Shown here: one piece after another, positions 1 to 11,971 of the stretch
How the letters are laid out: each line of letters begins with the position of its first letter
Numbering within the stretch: the first letter of the stretch is position 1
Assembly (NCBI RefSeq): GCF_000565175.1
Contig: NZ_CP006681.1
Span: 744,001 to 808,000 of the forward strand
DNA length: 64,000 nucleotides
Origin: Spiroplasma culicicola AES-1
Lineage (GTDB): Bacteria; Bacillota_I; Bacilli_A; Mycoplasmatales; Mycoplasmataceae
Reading direction: 5' to 3'
Program-made: the position numbers and the translations under genes
The notes under the pieces: generated by a model
The model's input: only the letters and a program-made list of their open reading frames with translations
Told to the model about the DNA's origin: nothing
Database searches by the model: none

Positions 1-46
1 CTGTAAGGACTGTACCTATTCATCCTAATAACTCATATACTTGCAT
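1..46 (-). CDS. Small membrane protein, N-terminal fragment (cut by window edge)
   Basis: Only the first 15 codons are in the window (MQVYELLGWIGTVLT, with TGA read as Trp). The ATG shares one base with the TAA stop of the upstream sugar kinase (TAATG), so it is translationally coupled and is the last visible gene of the fucosidase/MupG/PTS operon. The hydrophobic start suggests a membrane protein, perhaps a counterpart of the 101-residue membrane protein at 5067-5372. The function cannot be assigned. Confidence 0.5.
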
Positions 47-873
47 TATTTTATAATAACCTCAAATCCTCTTATGATAAATCCACTTGTAAGTAATTTT
101 CTATAATATTCATTTTTAACCATTCCCCCGAATATATAAATAGTTTTAATTAAATAATTAATTTTTGTTGAATCAATATATTCAAAAAAATATCTTGAAA
201 TTTTTTCTAATATAATATTGATTTCACTGGTTAAAACAAATTGTTGTTCTAATAATATGTATCTACTAAATTTTAAAAAATTTGGTTTAATTAGATTCCA
301 ATCAGCATATAATGTTTTAATTTCTTCTATATCTTTGAAACCAAAAAAATCTAAAGTATATTTAATAAATTTACTTTTAAAATTAAATTTTTCTTTTTCA
401 ATAATTGCCTCTTTAATAAATTCTTTTGCAAACATATATGCTGATCCTTCATCACATATTAAAGGACCAAAACTAGACATAATACGCTTAGATTCATTTA
501 CTTTTTCAATCATAACAGTACCACTTCCTAGTGAAATTGCTAAATAATTTTCATGCTCACAAAATAGAAATTCTTGAACTTCAATATCAGTTAAGATATG
601 AATATTTCCAATGTTACATTTTTCTTTAAATATCTCTAATAATTTTTCATATTTTTTAAATTCATGAATTCCTGGAGCACCTAAATAAATATTTTTAATA
701 TTATGTTCCTTATAATTTTCATTAATTTTAGCTAATTCAGCTAATGATTCATTTGTATTTGTATATAAATTCATACCCTTAAATATTTCTTTACTATAAA
801 TATTTTTATTAGAATCAATTAAATAGACCTTTGAAGTTGTTGCTCCACCATCAATTAATAAAGTATATTCCAT
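46..873 (-). CDS. BadF/BadG-type sugar kinase (N-acetylglucosamine kinase-like)
   Basis: A 275-residue cytosolic kinase of the ASKHA fold. The N terminus has the phosphate-1 motif IDGGATTSK (residues 7-15), and a second glycine-rich motif LGSGT lies near residue 115. This is the architecture of the BadF/BadG/BcrA/BcrD family, whose sugar members phosphorylate GlcNAc or glucosamine. It follows the PTS EIIC gene by one base and precedes a membrane protein with a TAATG overlap. In the operon it probably phosphorylates the non-phosphorylated amino sugar left when a PTS-imported disaccharide phosphate is cleaved. The exact substrate is inferred. Confidence 0.75.
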   Translation of the reverse strand: MEYTLLIDGGATTSKVYLIDSNKNIYSKEIFKGMNLYTNTNESLAELAKINENYKEHNIKNIYLGAPGIHEFKKYEKLLEIFKEKCNIGNIHILTDIEVQEFLFCEHENYLAISLGSGTVMIEKVNESKRIMSSFGPLICDEGSAYMFAKEFIKEAIIEKEKFNFKSKFIKYTLDFFGFKDIEEIKTLYADWNLIKPNFLKFSRYILLEQQFVLTSEINIILEKISRYFFEYIDSTKINYLIKTIYIFGGMVKNEYYRKLLTSGFIIRGFEVIIK

Positions 874-874
874 A

Positions 875-2746
875 TTATTCTTTTACCTTTTGTAATTTTT
901 CATGTCTTTTTATTTTTTTAGTTTCAATTTCTTCTAAAGCCATTTTTTTCATATATTCATTTATACTTAATCCTAATTTTTCTGCTTCTTTTGAAATATT
1001 CTTTTGTTCTTCTTTTAAAATTTGTTTATCTCAAACTTTATAAAATGGAAGATAAACTAATGTTGCAATTCCAGTACAGATTAATGCAGTAATAATTGCA
1101 AAAACATTATTACCGCTAGATAAGAATGCTCCAATTGGGGCTGGCAATGATCAAGGTGCAACAGCCACTCAAGAAATATTAAATAGACTAACTAATGCTA
1201 ATGATGCAACAGCACAAATCATTGGTGCAAGCATAAATGGAATAAATAAATAAATATTTAAAACTACTGGAAAACCAAACATCATTGGTTCAGAAATATT
1301 AAATACTCCTGGTACAAAACAAGCTTTTCCCATTGCTTTATTTTGTTTTGATTTAGAAAATAATATTCCACAAATTGCTAATCCTATTGTAGCTCCACTA
1401 CCCCCAATTCATATTGTCCATTGATAATATTGTTCAACAAATACATTTGGTACATCACCAATCATTCCATTATTTCATCATTCACTATTTTCTGCAATTG
1501 CTGGATATCAAATTGGATAAGTAATAATTCCTGTTATTGCACTACCATGAATTCCAAATCATCAAAATAATGAATTAAAGAATATAATCATTATTACTGC
1601 TCCAAAATTATCGTTAACTAATGATGCTAAGGGTTTTAAAATATTATTCATACCACTAATTAAATCAACATTACCAATATATGCTACTAATATAACAAAT
1701 GTAGCATATACTAATGCAGGAATTATAGCTGTAAATGAGTTACTTACAGCTGGTGGTACTCCTTTAGGAAGTCTAATAGTTATTCTATATTTTTTAAAAA
1801 TCCTATATAACTCAAACATTAACATAGAAGTTAACATAGAGACAAATAAACCTTGAGAACCTAAATCTGCTAATGGCAATGATGTACCTCCATTTTCAGC
1901 AAGTTCTGCAGGTTTAACTCATAGAATAAAACCAAGCATTCCCATTATCCCAGACATCAATGGAGCCTCTCCATAATTTTGACCAAGATTTATACCAATT
2001 GCTATTGATAACGCTAAAGCCATAACACCCATTGTTAAGCTAGATATTATAACTAATGCATGATCTAAAACTTCTGGAAAATATGTATACAAATATGCAT
2101 GTTCTGAAGTTGGGTCAAAACTCGTTGGTATGCTTCTTATAACTGTAATAAAAGATGCAATCATAATAAAAGGAATTAATGAACTAAATGCATTTCTAAT
2201 AGCCATTAAATGCTTTTGATTTGCAATTTTTCCTAAAACTGGCATCATTTTTCCATGAATATCTTTTGCTTTATTAGTAAATGAATTTTTAAAATATCTA
2301 ATTGAATTTATTTCACCCTTTGTTTTAGTTTCTTCAATAGATAATTTTAAATCTTGTTTTTGTTCTAAAATAAAAGTTTTAAACTCCTGTTGTGCAATTT
2401 TTCTTTCAGCTTTAGTTTGACCTTTAATTAATTTTCTATACTTTCTTTTTTCTTTATTTATATTTTTAAAATAATCTACTTGAATTTTAGAAATTTCTTC
2501 TTCAATTGTTTTCTGTTTTTTATTTTTTTCAAATTTTTCTGGATTTTTTAATTCTTTAATTTGCAATGAATGTGTTGACTTTAATATTGAACGTGAATTT
2601 TTATATTGTTCAATTAATAATTCTTTTTCAAATTTTAATAAATTTTTATCTTGTAACTTTAAATCTTTTTCATTTTTTAAATTACTTAATTCCTTTTTCT
2701 GTAAAAGTTTAAGTTCTTTTAATTTTGAATTTTTTTCTTTCTCCAT
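875..2746 (-). CDS. PTS EIIC, lactose/cellobiose family, with a long N-terminal coiled-coil extension
   Basis: A 623-residue protein. Residues 1 to about 155 are very rich in Lys, Glu and Leu and look like a cytosolic coiled coil. From about residue 160 a typical cellobiose-type EIIC follows: the helix reading KIANQKHLMAIRNAF, then about ten membrane segments, with a GG-rich stretch (IWIGGSGATIGL) and an FNISEPMMFG substrate motif near the C-terminal third. A Lys/Glu-rich tail ends the protein. Family EIICs are usually 420-450 residues, so the N-terminal extension is extra. The matching EIIA (3648-3959) and EIIB (5374-5688) are in the same operon. SD AGAGAGGTG precedes the ATG. It is probably a beta-linked disaccharide transporter; the substrate is not proven. 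Confidence 0.85.
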
Positions 2747-2803
2747 ATAACACCTCTCTAATTAAATTATAGTTAGAAGTTCTATGCAATTTATTTTATA
2801 GTG

Positions 2804-2817
2804 TGAAATTTATTTTA
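2804..2817. promoter_or_regulatory. Candidate RpiR operator, copy 1
   Basis: The 14-bp string TGAAATTTATTTTA lies about 60 bp upstream of the EIIC start and overlaps the end of the RpiR regulator gene. The same 14 bp occur at 6973-6986, about 50 bp upstream of the alpha-fucosidase. Both copies have the same orientation relative to the genes they precede. Binding by the RpiR-family protein of this operon is inferred. Confidence 0.4.
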
Positions 2818-3640
2818 AATAAAAATTATCAGAAGAAATCAATTTGTTAATTCTATCTTTATTTAATAACATATGAAATATAGCTTTAAGAATAAAAAGT
2901 GTTGTCACTTCAGATGATTGTCTATTTTCAATAATTGATTCATTTTCAGCAATTTTAATTACGACATCATCTTTTGAAATTAAGTTTGAAACATCATTTC
3001 TTGTAATAATTATTTTTTGAATTCCTTTATCATTAAGCTTTTTAATAATACGTTCAAAAAAATTGCTTGATAAAGAATAACTAATAATTAATGCACAATC
3101 ATTTTTTGCGATTATATTTGAATATGCCATCTGTTGATCAGTATCTTGTGAAAAGAATGTTTTTAAATTAATTCTCAATAATCAGTCAATAAACAAATGA
3201 ACTAAAAATATGTTTCCACCTTTTGCAAACATAAATATATTTTGTGATTTTTCAATAATAATTTTTGCTTTCATTAATGAATTTTGATTTATATTTGTTG
3301 TATTATGTAAACTAAGTTGTGTAAATTCTTTCAATTTTTCAATTAGTGAAATTTCATTAGAAAGACCAAAATCATTATTCTGAACATCAAAAGTTTCCAT
3401 ATATTGATTTTCAAACTTTAAAGATATATTTAATGTTTTATATCCATTTAAGCCTAAATATTTACAAAATCTTGTAACTGTAGCAGGACTAGTAGAAGTT
3501 TTTTTTGAAACATCAAAAATGGTATATTTTTCCAATACCATATAGTTTTTTATAATAAAATTTGCAATGACTTGAAAACTTACATTTTCAGAATATCTTG
3601 CAATTTCTCTAATTTGATCTAATATACTTTTTTTATTCAT
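2810..3640 (-). CDS. RpiR/MurR-family transcriptional regulator
   Basis: A 276-residue regulator. The N-terminal helix-turn-helix has the family signature TSTSPATVTRFCKYLGLNGY (about residues 49-68), and a SIS sugar-phosphate-binding domain follows (FMFAKGGN near 135, then IISYSLSSNFFERI). It sits inside the operon between EIIA and EIIC, with 7 bases separating its start from the EIIA stop. RpiR proteins of this type sense phosphosugars such as MurNAc-6P; local control of this operon is the simple inference, supported by the repeated 14-bp motif ahead of the two transcript starts. Confidence 0.85.
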
Positions 3641-3647
3641 AGTTTAT

Positions 3648-3959
3648 TTATTCTTTACCCTTATATAAATCAATTATATAGTCTAAAAGGTCTAAAATTA
3701 CAAGAGCATTTGAAAAATGATCTTGTGCATGAATAAATAATGTTTTTATATCTCAATTTTCTCCTTGTGCTTCTCTTGAAATAATTTCTGCATGCAGTTT
3801 ATGTGCTTCATTTAATTTTGTTTTAGCTTTACTTGCCAATTCCTCGGCTTTATCTATTTCTTTATTTTTAGCTTTTTTTAATGCATTAAGTGCAATTCCC
3901 TTCGCTTCACCAGAAATTCCAATTAATTCCATACTAATATTTACTGTTCTTTCTTCCAT
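3648..3959 (-). CDS. PTS EIIA, lactose/cellobiose family
   Basis: A 103-residue all-helical EIIA, the usual family length, with the active-site motif HAQDH at residues 77-81. The ATG at 3959 is chosen because SD GAGGTG lies 7 bases upstream, inside the end of mupG; the in-frame GTG three codons earlier is part of that SD. It is separated from the mupG stop by one base. It receives phosphate from HPr and passes it to the EIIB encoded four genes upstream. Confidence 0.9.
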
Positions 3960-3960
3960 A

Positions 3961-5067
3961 TTAAACACCTCTAAATTTAAATTTATCTCAGCCCTCTAGT
4001 AGATCTAAAAGACTTAAATCATATTCCATAATATTTCCAATATAATTCACACTATTTCCTAATTCTGTGTAATTATCTTTAAGAATAACTATCAATTCTT
4101 TTTGATAATGTGCATTATTACTATTAATAATGCACACATCTCCCTTATTTAATATTTTTTTAATATTATTTGGTTCTATTTCACAATTAAAGTCAACTCT
4201 TGTTCAAGTTGATCTAACAAAATCTGAACCTGCATCTCCTCTTCAAAAATGATTATTATACTCTAAAATTGATTTTTCATTAATTGAGATATTATCTTCA
4301 ATTTTAATATCAAACTCATATTTTTTTAAATGAAGCAGCTCTGAAAACTGTTTTATTTCTTCATTAGACATTGGCTGATTGCCAACCAAAACAGTTGAAA
4401 TAAGATTAGTTGAAAAGAGAATTTTTGCTTGTGTTCTTAAAGGCAATCCTCTAATACTTTCAACAGAAACTAAATCTGAAACTTCATATTTTTGTGGCCC
4501 CTTTTTACCAAATTTTGAGCCAACAAAAGCAGATGTATGTATTCCTAAATCTACAAAACGTTTTGTAGAAATTATAAAGCGTTCAAAAGATAACGCACTA
4601 TTTTTTAAAGGATAAAAATTATGACATCCAAATAGATTTTGTTTTCTTGGCTTATAGTCAATTACATTTGTAATAAAATTATCGTTATTACTTATATTTA
4701 TCTGTATATCAATATCTGCTTCATTATATGTTGCATCAGCTACTTCTTTTGGCAAAAGTGGTGCATCAAGTCTGAGACAAGAAATGCCCATTTCTTTAAA
4801 TTTTTCAAGATTATTAATTTTAATGTTTAAAAAATTTAATGTTTCTTGAGTTATATCTAAAATAACATAATATCCAAGTTTTTTAGCAAATAAAAACATT
4901 TCTTTATATAAATTAATAATATTAATATCAGGACTTGAACCCAAATGGATTAATGACATGAATACATTATTAATTCCATTATTAGAGCATTTTTCTAAAT
5001 ATTCAATTGTTTCTTCTTTTGAAAAATGCTCTGGATAAATTGATATACCAAGTTGTCTCTTAAACAT
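3961..5067 (-). CDS. mupG: DUF871/MupG-type 6-phospho-glycosidase
   Basis: A 368-residue TIM-barrel protein of the DUF871 family, whose characterised member MupG of Staphylococcus aureus is a 6-phospho-N-acetylmuramidase acting on PTS-imported MurNAc-GlcNAc. Visible family features are the start RQLGISIYPEHFSKEE, the strand SCLRLDAP and the motif GCHNFYP. Length fits the family. The gene starts within the TAATG overlap with the upstream membrane protein. The host has no peptidoglycan, so the substrate must come from outside, for instance gut bacteria or a related host glycan. The exact substrate is inferred. Confidence 0.85.
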
Positions 5068-5372
5068 TACAATAAATCTCCTCTTCTATTAAATTGAATT
5101 CTATTTCTAGTTTTATAATATGAGATTCCCAACATAATTCCCAAAAGAAAACCTCAAGTTAATGAAATAATTATTGCAGAAACTAATGCCCATTTTATTA
5201 CCAATAAGCAAATTACTATAATTAAAATACCTATAATAGTAAAACAAGGAGCTATAATTCACATAGTAATTTTAAAATCTTTATATTCACAATATTTTAA
5301 TGTTAATCAATAGAAAATTAATAATGTAGCTGCAAATAAAATTGCAGAAACTATATAATATCAAATTGGCAT
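5067..5372 (-). CDS. Small membrane protein in the MupG/PTS operon
   Basis: A 101-residue protein with about three hydrophobic segments (from the N terminus, near residues 35-60 and near 63-82) and a basic C terminus. Four Trp are encoded by TGA. It starts one base after the EIIB stop and overlaps mupG by one base (TAATG), so it is clearly an operon member. I do not recognise the family; it could assist transport. Confidence 0.65.
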
Positions 5373-5373
5373 T

Positions 5374-5688
5374 TTATAAACTCAAAACCTCTAAAATTCT
5401 GTTAAATAATATTTCAACATTTGATGAAACATATTCTCTTGATTCAATTTGAATTAATGGAACATTTTTTTCTAATAACACATCTTCATATTCATCAAAA
5501 TACATGCTTAAATGTGGAGCAAATAAAATTAAATCATATTTATCTCCTAATGCAGAAATATTATCATTTCCATAACCGCCTTCTTCAAATTTCAAATTAT
5601 ATTCTTCGCCTAATTCATTTAAACGATTAGAGATTATTGAACTTGAATAACCTCCTGAACATAATATTAATCCCTTTATTTCTTTCAT
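5374..5688 (-). CDS. PTS EIIB, lactose/cellobiose family
   Basis: A 104-residue EIIB with the phosphocysteine loop LILCSGGYSSS (Cys10) and the domain pattern of a small alpha/beta protein; family length is 100-105. It lies two bases after the alpha-fucosidase stop. It takes phosphate from the EIIA at 3648-3959 and donates it to sugar moving through the EIIC at 875-2746. Encoding the three PTS subunits in separate genes interleaved with catabolic enzymes is an unusual order, but each is complete. Confidence 0.9.
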   Translation of the reverse strand: MKEIKGLILCSGGYSSSIISNRLNELGEEYNLKFEEGGYGNDNISALGDKYDLILFAPHLSMYFDEYEDVLLEKNVPLIQIESREYVSSNVEILFNRILEVLSL

Positions 5689-5690
5689 AA

Positions 5691-6923
5691 TTACTCTTCC
5701 TCCATTTTAATAACACGTACAATCGTGTTTATTCCATAATCAAATGATTTCATTCTTAATTTAATAATTCTTTCATCTATTTCATACTCAACTGGATCAG
5801 AATTGTCCAAATATTTAATACTCTTTATTCGAATATTCTTATCCAAATTATACTTTCTTTCTTCTTGGAAATTACCTCCAAATTGTATCTTTTTAACATG
5901 TCCTCCGGTAATCACATTATATAAAAATATATAATAATCTTTATTTTTTTTAATTATAAAATCTTCTTCTGAAACTGAAACTAAATCATAATTTCCAATT
6001 AGACTATAACCATAGTTATTAACTCATTTATTAAAAATTTTAACTGTTTCTATTTCAAGAGGAATTAATTCACCATTTTTATCAACTGATAAATTTAATA
6101 AATAATTTGCTTTCTGTTTTCTTGCAGTTAAAAATTTAGAAATTAGATCTTTTACACTTTTATAATTATAATCCTCTTTTGCGTAGCCTCAATGATCATT
6201 AAAAGTTTGACAAGTTTCTGCTGCTAAGTCTCTTGAAAAAACTGTATAATCAACTTTTTTCATATGCCCTTGTTCAAATGTAATTGAATCAACTTCTGGA
6301 TGTTGCTCTTTTCCTGCATTTGCAAGTCCTGAATTATTTATAATCATTGCTTCTGGATTATATTTTCTAATTATCTTATAAAGTCTATCTTCTTTTCAAT
6401 CAGCTTCTTTTCTATTTCAATTTCCATCAAATCAATACCCTTTAACATTTTTATATTCTTTACATAAATATTCAATGTTTTTATGCATATATTCTAAATA
6501 TTCATCAAAATCATCATTATACTTAGGGTTTGATCAATCCCACGTTGCATAATATAGAAAAGGTTCTATCTGTTGCCTGTTACATTCTGCAATAAATTCT
6601 TTTACTATATCTCTTGTTTTAGTCATTGTTATATCATATGAACTTATTTTTTTTGAATCATATAATGCAAAACCATCATGATGTTTTGTTGTGAAAACAA
6701 TATATTTAAAATTATTTTCTTTGGCAAAACTCACAATTTTTTTTATATTTAATTGTAAATTTAGTTCACTAAAATTTGAGAATAAAGACAAATATTCCTG
6801 AGTTGTTAATTTATACATTTCTTGATATCATTCACCTTTTTCTAATTGATTGTACAATCCATAGTGAATAAATAATCCTAATCCATATTCTCTAAATTTT
6901 TGCACCCTTGTTATTTCTTTCAT
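5691..6923 (-). CDS. Alpha-L-fucosidase (GH29)
   Basis: A 410-residue glycoside hydrolase with GH29 hallmarks: FIHYG near residue 18, TTKHHDGFALY (HHDGF at 81-85) and WFDG, where Asp166 should be the catalytic nucleophile. No signal peptide is visible, so it acts in the cytosol on an imported fucosylated sugar. It is the first gene of the operon; SD GGAGG stands 5 bases before the ATG. Upstream lies the 14-bp motif also found before the PTS EIIC. Together with MupG, EIIABC and the BadF kinase it suggests use of a fucosylated beta-linked disaccharide. Confidence 0.88.
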
Positions 6924-6972
6924 ATTACCTCCATATTCATTATATTTTTATTTCAAAAAAACTATTAAATAA

Positions 6973-6986
6973 TGAAATTTATTTTA
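6973..6986. promoter_or_regulatory. Candidate RpiR operator, copy 2
   Basis: TGAAATTTATTTTA is identical to 2804-2817 and lies about 50 bp upstream of the alpha-fucosidase start. It is followed by CATTTTGAAA, giving a partial dyad TTTCAAAATG...TTTCA on the minus strand. A TATAAT lies between it and the gene. It is interpreted as the operator of the operon's RpiR protein. Confidence 0.4.
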
Positions 6987-7009
6987 CATTTTGAAACAAA
7001 ATTAAATAA

Positions 7010-7042
7010 AAATAGTTGAACTGATTAGCAGTTCAACTATTT
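7010..7042 (-). terminator. Terminator after the GH1 gene
   Basis: A perfect 14-bp stem (AAATAGTTGAACTG / CAGTTCAACTATTT) with a 5-base loop, flanked by T-rich sequence on the minus strand. It separates the EIIABC-GH1 transcript from the alpha-fucosidase operon. Confidence 0.85.
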
Positions 7043-7096
7043 AATATATTATATTTTTAATAATGATTAGATTCTTTTCTTGTCTCATTATGAATA

Positions 7097-8545
<1,449 letters not shown>

Positions 8546-8546
8546 A

Positions 8547-11231
8547 TTAAGTAACATTAACTCCTTTAACTTTTTCATTAAATTTTTTGGCATCAAATAA
8601 TCTTGGTTTATTTTCTTCTAAATCAAAATTAATTAAAGCTGATTTAATTACATTGTTATAATTGCTTTCAAGATATTTAATATCATCAAATTTTAGTTCA
8701 TTTGTAGATCTTTCAATTATTTGTTTACTAATCAATATAGCTTTATTAATAAGAGAATTATATAATTCACTATTTGTATTTAGTTCATTTTGCAAATCAC
8801 TTTCTAATTTTTGAAGATTATTAATTTTTTCTTGGTAAGAAATACTATTATATTTGTTTACTAATCTAAGTTTTTTCTTTTCATTAGTTGTTTTTTGTAG
8901 GTTTTTAATAATATCATTTTTTTTGGCATCCTCTTTTGCAATTAAACTATTAGCCTTAGTTTTATATTCTAAATTTTTACCATATTTTTTTTCTCAATTA
9001 ATTATAATTTCACTGTTTCTTTTATCTTTAAATAATAATTCTAAATCTTCCATTTCTTTTGAAAGACTTTGACTTTGTTCAATATTTAAAGTATTAAATC
9101 TTCTTCTCATTTGGCGATTTAATTTAATAATTCCATATTTTTCAGTAACTCTTTCTTTTGCAAAAAATAAAACTAATATGATTGGAATTATCAATGCCAC
9201 TAAAACAGAAACACCATATCAAATAAATTTACTAATTGGAGTATCATCAACTCCTCAATTTGGATCTAACGGATTACTTCCAGGTCCCGCAACATTTATA
9301 AATGATAATATTCCAGAACCACCTCTTATATAAAATGGAATATCTACAATACCCATAATTCATCCCCCAATACCAGCACCTACTAAACCGTAAAATCAAG
9401 GTTTAACTGTTGGTATTGTAACTCCATAAACCATTTGTTCTGGTACACCAAATAATGTTGGCAATATTGCTCCATAAGCAATATCTTTAGTTTGTTGTTT
9501 TCTAGTAATCATAATAACTCCAATACCAGCACCTAATTGGCCCATAAATGAAGCTAATTTTCCAGCAAATAATGGTAACATTCATCTTGGATCCATTGCT
9601 GGTAGATAAACTCCATTTTGCATACCACCAGTAAAAATTGGTGTCATAATAATAAATGATACTGTCATCTGAGCGCCTGTTAAACAAATTGCTCATCATG
9701 AAAATGCAAACAGTGCTATTGACATACCAAATGGTAGCTTTCCAACATAAAATATTGCTTTACCAATAACTTGCTCAATCATTGAAGCAATTGGTGTAAT
9801 TCCTAAATAAACTACAATTCCTGTTGCCAATAGTACTAAAGGAGAACCAAAAACATTTAAAAGATTTTTTGGAATTCTTTTTGTAACTCAGTTATCACAT
9901 TCAACAATAAAGAATGCAGCTGGAATACATACTAAAAAACTTCCCATGCTTGGTCCTACTCTAACTGTAAGTCACTCATCTGTATTTTCTTTTAATCAAG
10001 TTCATTCTCAAAAATTATATTGGACAATACTTCCATTAGAAAATGCTCCTCTTAATAAAATTGGAGAGGCAATTACAAGCCCAAGCATTATTCCATATAT
10101 CGGTTTACCTTTTAAATAGACAACAGCATTATATGAAAAAAATATTGCTAATACTGAAAAAACACCTGTTCCAACTATAAATAAACCAATACCAAGATAA
10201 ATTGAAAATAGTGTGAATCCCTGTTCTTGAGCCTGTTCAACAATTGAACCAAAATCAGTATTAAATGTTATTGAAGGAGCTAAATTTGTAGCTGTTAATA
10301 TTGCATAGACTGCACCAATTAATCCACCAGCTAAAAAAACAGGAATAGCAGGAATAATAATTCCCTTAAACATATTCATAAATCTAGTACCTAATTTTAC
10401 TTTTTCTTTTATAATTGAATTTGTATTATATCTATTTTGCATAAAGTTTAAAAAAGCTTTATACATTATTTCTACCTCTCCACCAATAATAATTTGCAGT
10501 TCATTAGCAGCTCAATTTATTCCCTTTACAAATGAAAGTTCTTTAATTTTAGATAAATCCACTTTGTTTTTATCATTAATCTTAATTCTCAATCTAGTAG
10601 TACAATGTCCATATTGACCAAAATTTGATTCACCACCAATTGCATTATAAATTATACTAGCTGATCTCTCATAAATATTTCTATTGTCAAGATTATTAAG
10701 ATCGTCAAAACTAATTTGTTTAGAAACATATTCTTTTATTTGAGGTTTTTCATATGATACTTCTGCAAAAACTTCTCCCTGTTTTAACTCTTGTCCTTCC
10801 TTAACAATCATCATAATATTTCAACCAATATTTTCATTTTGATCTAACACTATTGGAGTTGCAATTGAAATTTCTTTATTTTTAATCATTTCAAGGTCAA
10901 CATCAATAATTTTAGTTTTTTTTGTTATCTCATCACCTTCATTAATATGAAGTTTAAATGGTTCACCATTTAAACCAACAGTATCTAATCCAATATGCAT
11001 CAATATTGTTGGTCCATCTTGACAAGTAAAATAAATTGCATGTTTTGTTTCAAAAATTTGCTTAATTTTCCCTTTATCAAGTGGTGAAAAAAATGTATTT
11101 TTGGATGGAACTAAATAGACACCATCTCCTAACATTTTTTCAGAAAAAACGCCATCATTTAATGAAGATATTGAATAAATTTTACAATCAACTGGAGCAA
11201 TTAATTGTATTTTCTTTTTCTCATTATTCAT
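8547..11231 (-). CDS. PTS EIIABC, glucose/beta-glucoside superfamily, with C-terminal coiled-coil tail
   Basis: An 894-residue fusion in the order EIIA-EIIB-EIIC. EIIA occupies about 1-150 with active His79 (ILMHIGLD); EIIB about 155-250 with phosphocysteine Cys210 (GHCTTRLRI); EIIC about 256-680 with around ten membrane spans. The last 200 or so residues are a charged, Lys/Glu/Asn-rich, coiled-coil-like tail not normal for the family. Many Trp codons are TGA. SD AGAAAGGAAAG precedes the ATG. Upstream are a 16-base T tract (minus strand) and a LacR-type inverted repeat. The GH1 gene follows after one base. Confidence 0.88.
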
Positions 11232-11294
11232 TCATTGACTTTCCTTTCTAATTTTTCTAATTTTTTTGGAATAAATTCCATTATTATTACACAC

Positions 11295-11310
11295 AAAAAA
11301 AAAAAAAAAA
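11295..11310. repeat. A16 homopolymer (T16 on the coding strand) in the EIIABC promoter region
   Basis: Sixteen consecutive A, read as T16 toward the EIIABC gene. It is preceded on the minus strand by CAATTGC and followed by GTGTGTAATAAT, which resembles an extended -10. The same CAATTGC-T tract arrangement occurs in front of the EIICB gene at 16.8 kb. Slipped-strand length change would alter promoter spacing. Confidence 0.8.
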
Positions 11311-11331
11311 GCAATTGATTTTTATAAAAAA

Positions 11332-11367
11332 TGATAGAAAATGATTATAAATTATCATTTTCTATCA
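11332..11367. promoter_or_regulatory. Inverted-repeat operator upstream of EIIABC (LacR-type)
   Basis: Arms TGATAGAAAATGA (11332-11344) and TCATTTTCTATCA (11355-11367) form a perfect 13-bp dyad. The core AATGATAGAAAAT recurs in the lacR/aldolase divergent region at 13298-13310. The shared core and the nearby DeoR-family gene point to a LacR operator. Binding is inferred. Confidence 0.55.
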
Positions 11368-11372
11368 AAAAT

Positions 11373-11413
11373 AAAGCCATAAAATACGTTTGATAATAGT
11401 ATTTTATGGCTTT
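11373..11413 (-). terminator. Terminator after lacB
   Basis: A 15-bp perfect stem (AAAGCCATAAAATAC / GTATTTTATGGCTTT) with an 11-base loop. It lies downstream of lacB on the minus strand and just upstream of the EIIABC operator, so it separates lacAB from the EIIABC transcript. Confidence 0.8.
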
Positions 11414-11467
11414 ATAAATATTTTATTACTTAAACTATTTTATCTATTGTTTCATTATTGATTATTC

Positions 11468-11971
11468 TTATTCATTATAGAAACCAGCATCTCATTTTTT
11501 ATTTTCAGTTTCAAAAATTTCTTCATTATAATTTTCTTTCTTAATCAATTGATTAATTTCATTAATTACAGAGTCATTTTCACCTCTATATTTTGTATTA
11601 ATAAATTTTTCTATGATTTCATACATTAACCCCAAACCAACAATTCGACCCCCAAAGCCAACAATGTTTGCATCATATTTTTCGCGTGCATCAATTGCTG
11701 TCAAAACATCTTTTGTTAAAATTGCTCGTGCTCCTTTAACTTTTTGTGCTCCATTTGAGATTCCTACTCCAGTACCACAAATAACAATTCCAAATTCTAC
11801 TTCTCCTTGCACAACTTTAACAGCAACTCTTTGTCCATAAATTGGATAATGAGTTCTTTCAAAATCATAAGTTCCACAATCAATTACTTCAATATTATCC
11901 CTTTTTAACATTTCAATTACTTTATTTTTAACATCAGTAACAATATGATCACATCCAATTGCTATTTTCAT
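11468..11971 (-). CDS. lacB: Galactose-6-phosphate isomerase subunit LacB
   Basis: A 167-residue RpiB/LacAB-family protein. It has the LacB start MKIAIGCDHIVTD, the motif RTHYP and the conserved loop GIVICGTGVGISNGAQKV with the catalytic Cys. With LacA it isomerises galactose-6-P to tagatose-6-P. The ATG overlaps the lacA stop by one base (TAATG). No lacC kinase is visible nearby; tagatose-6-P kinase activity must come from elsewhere. Confidence 0.9.
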
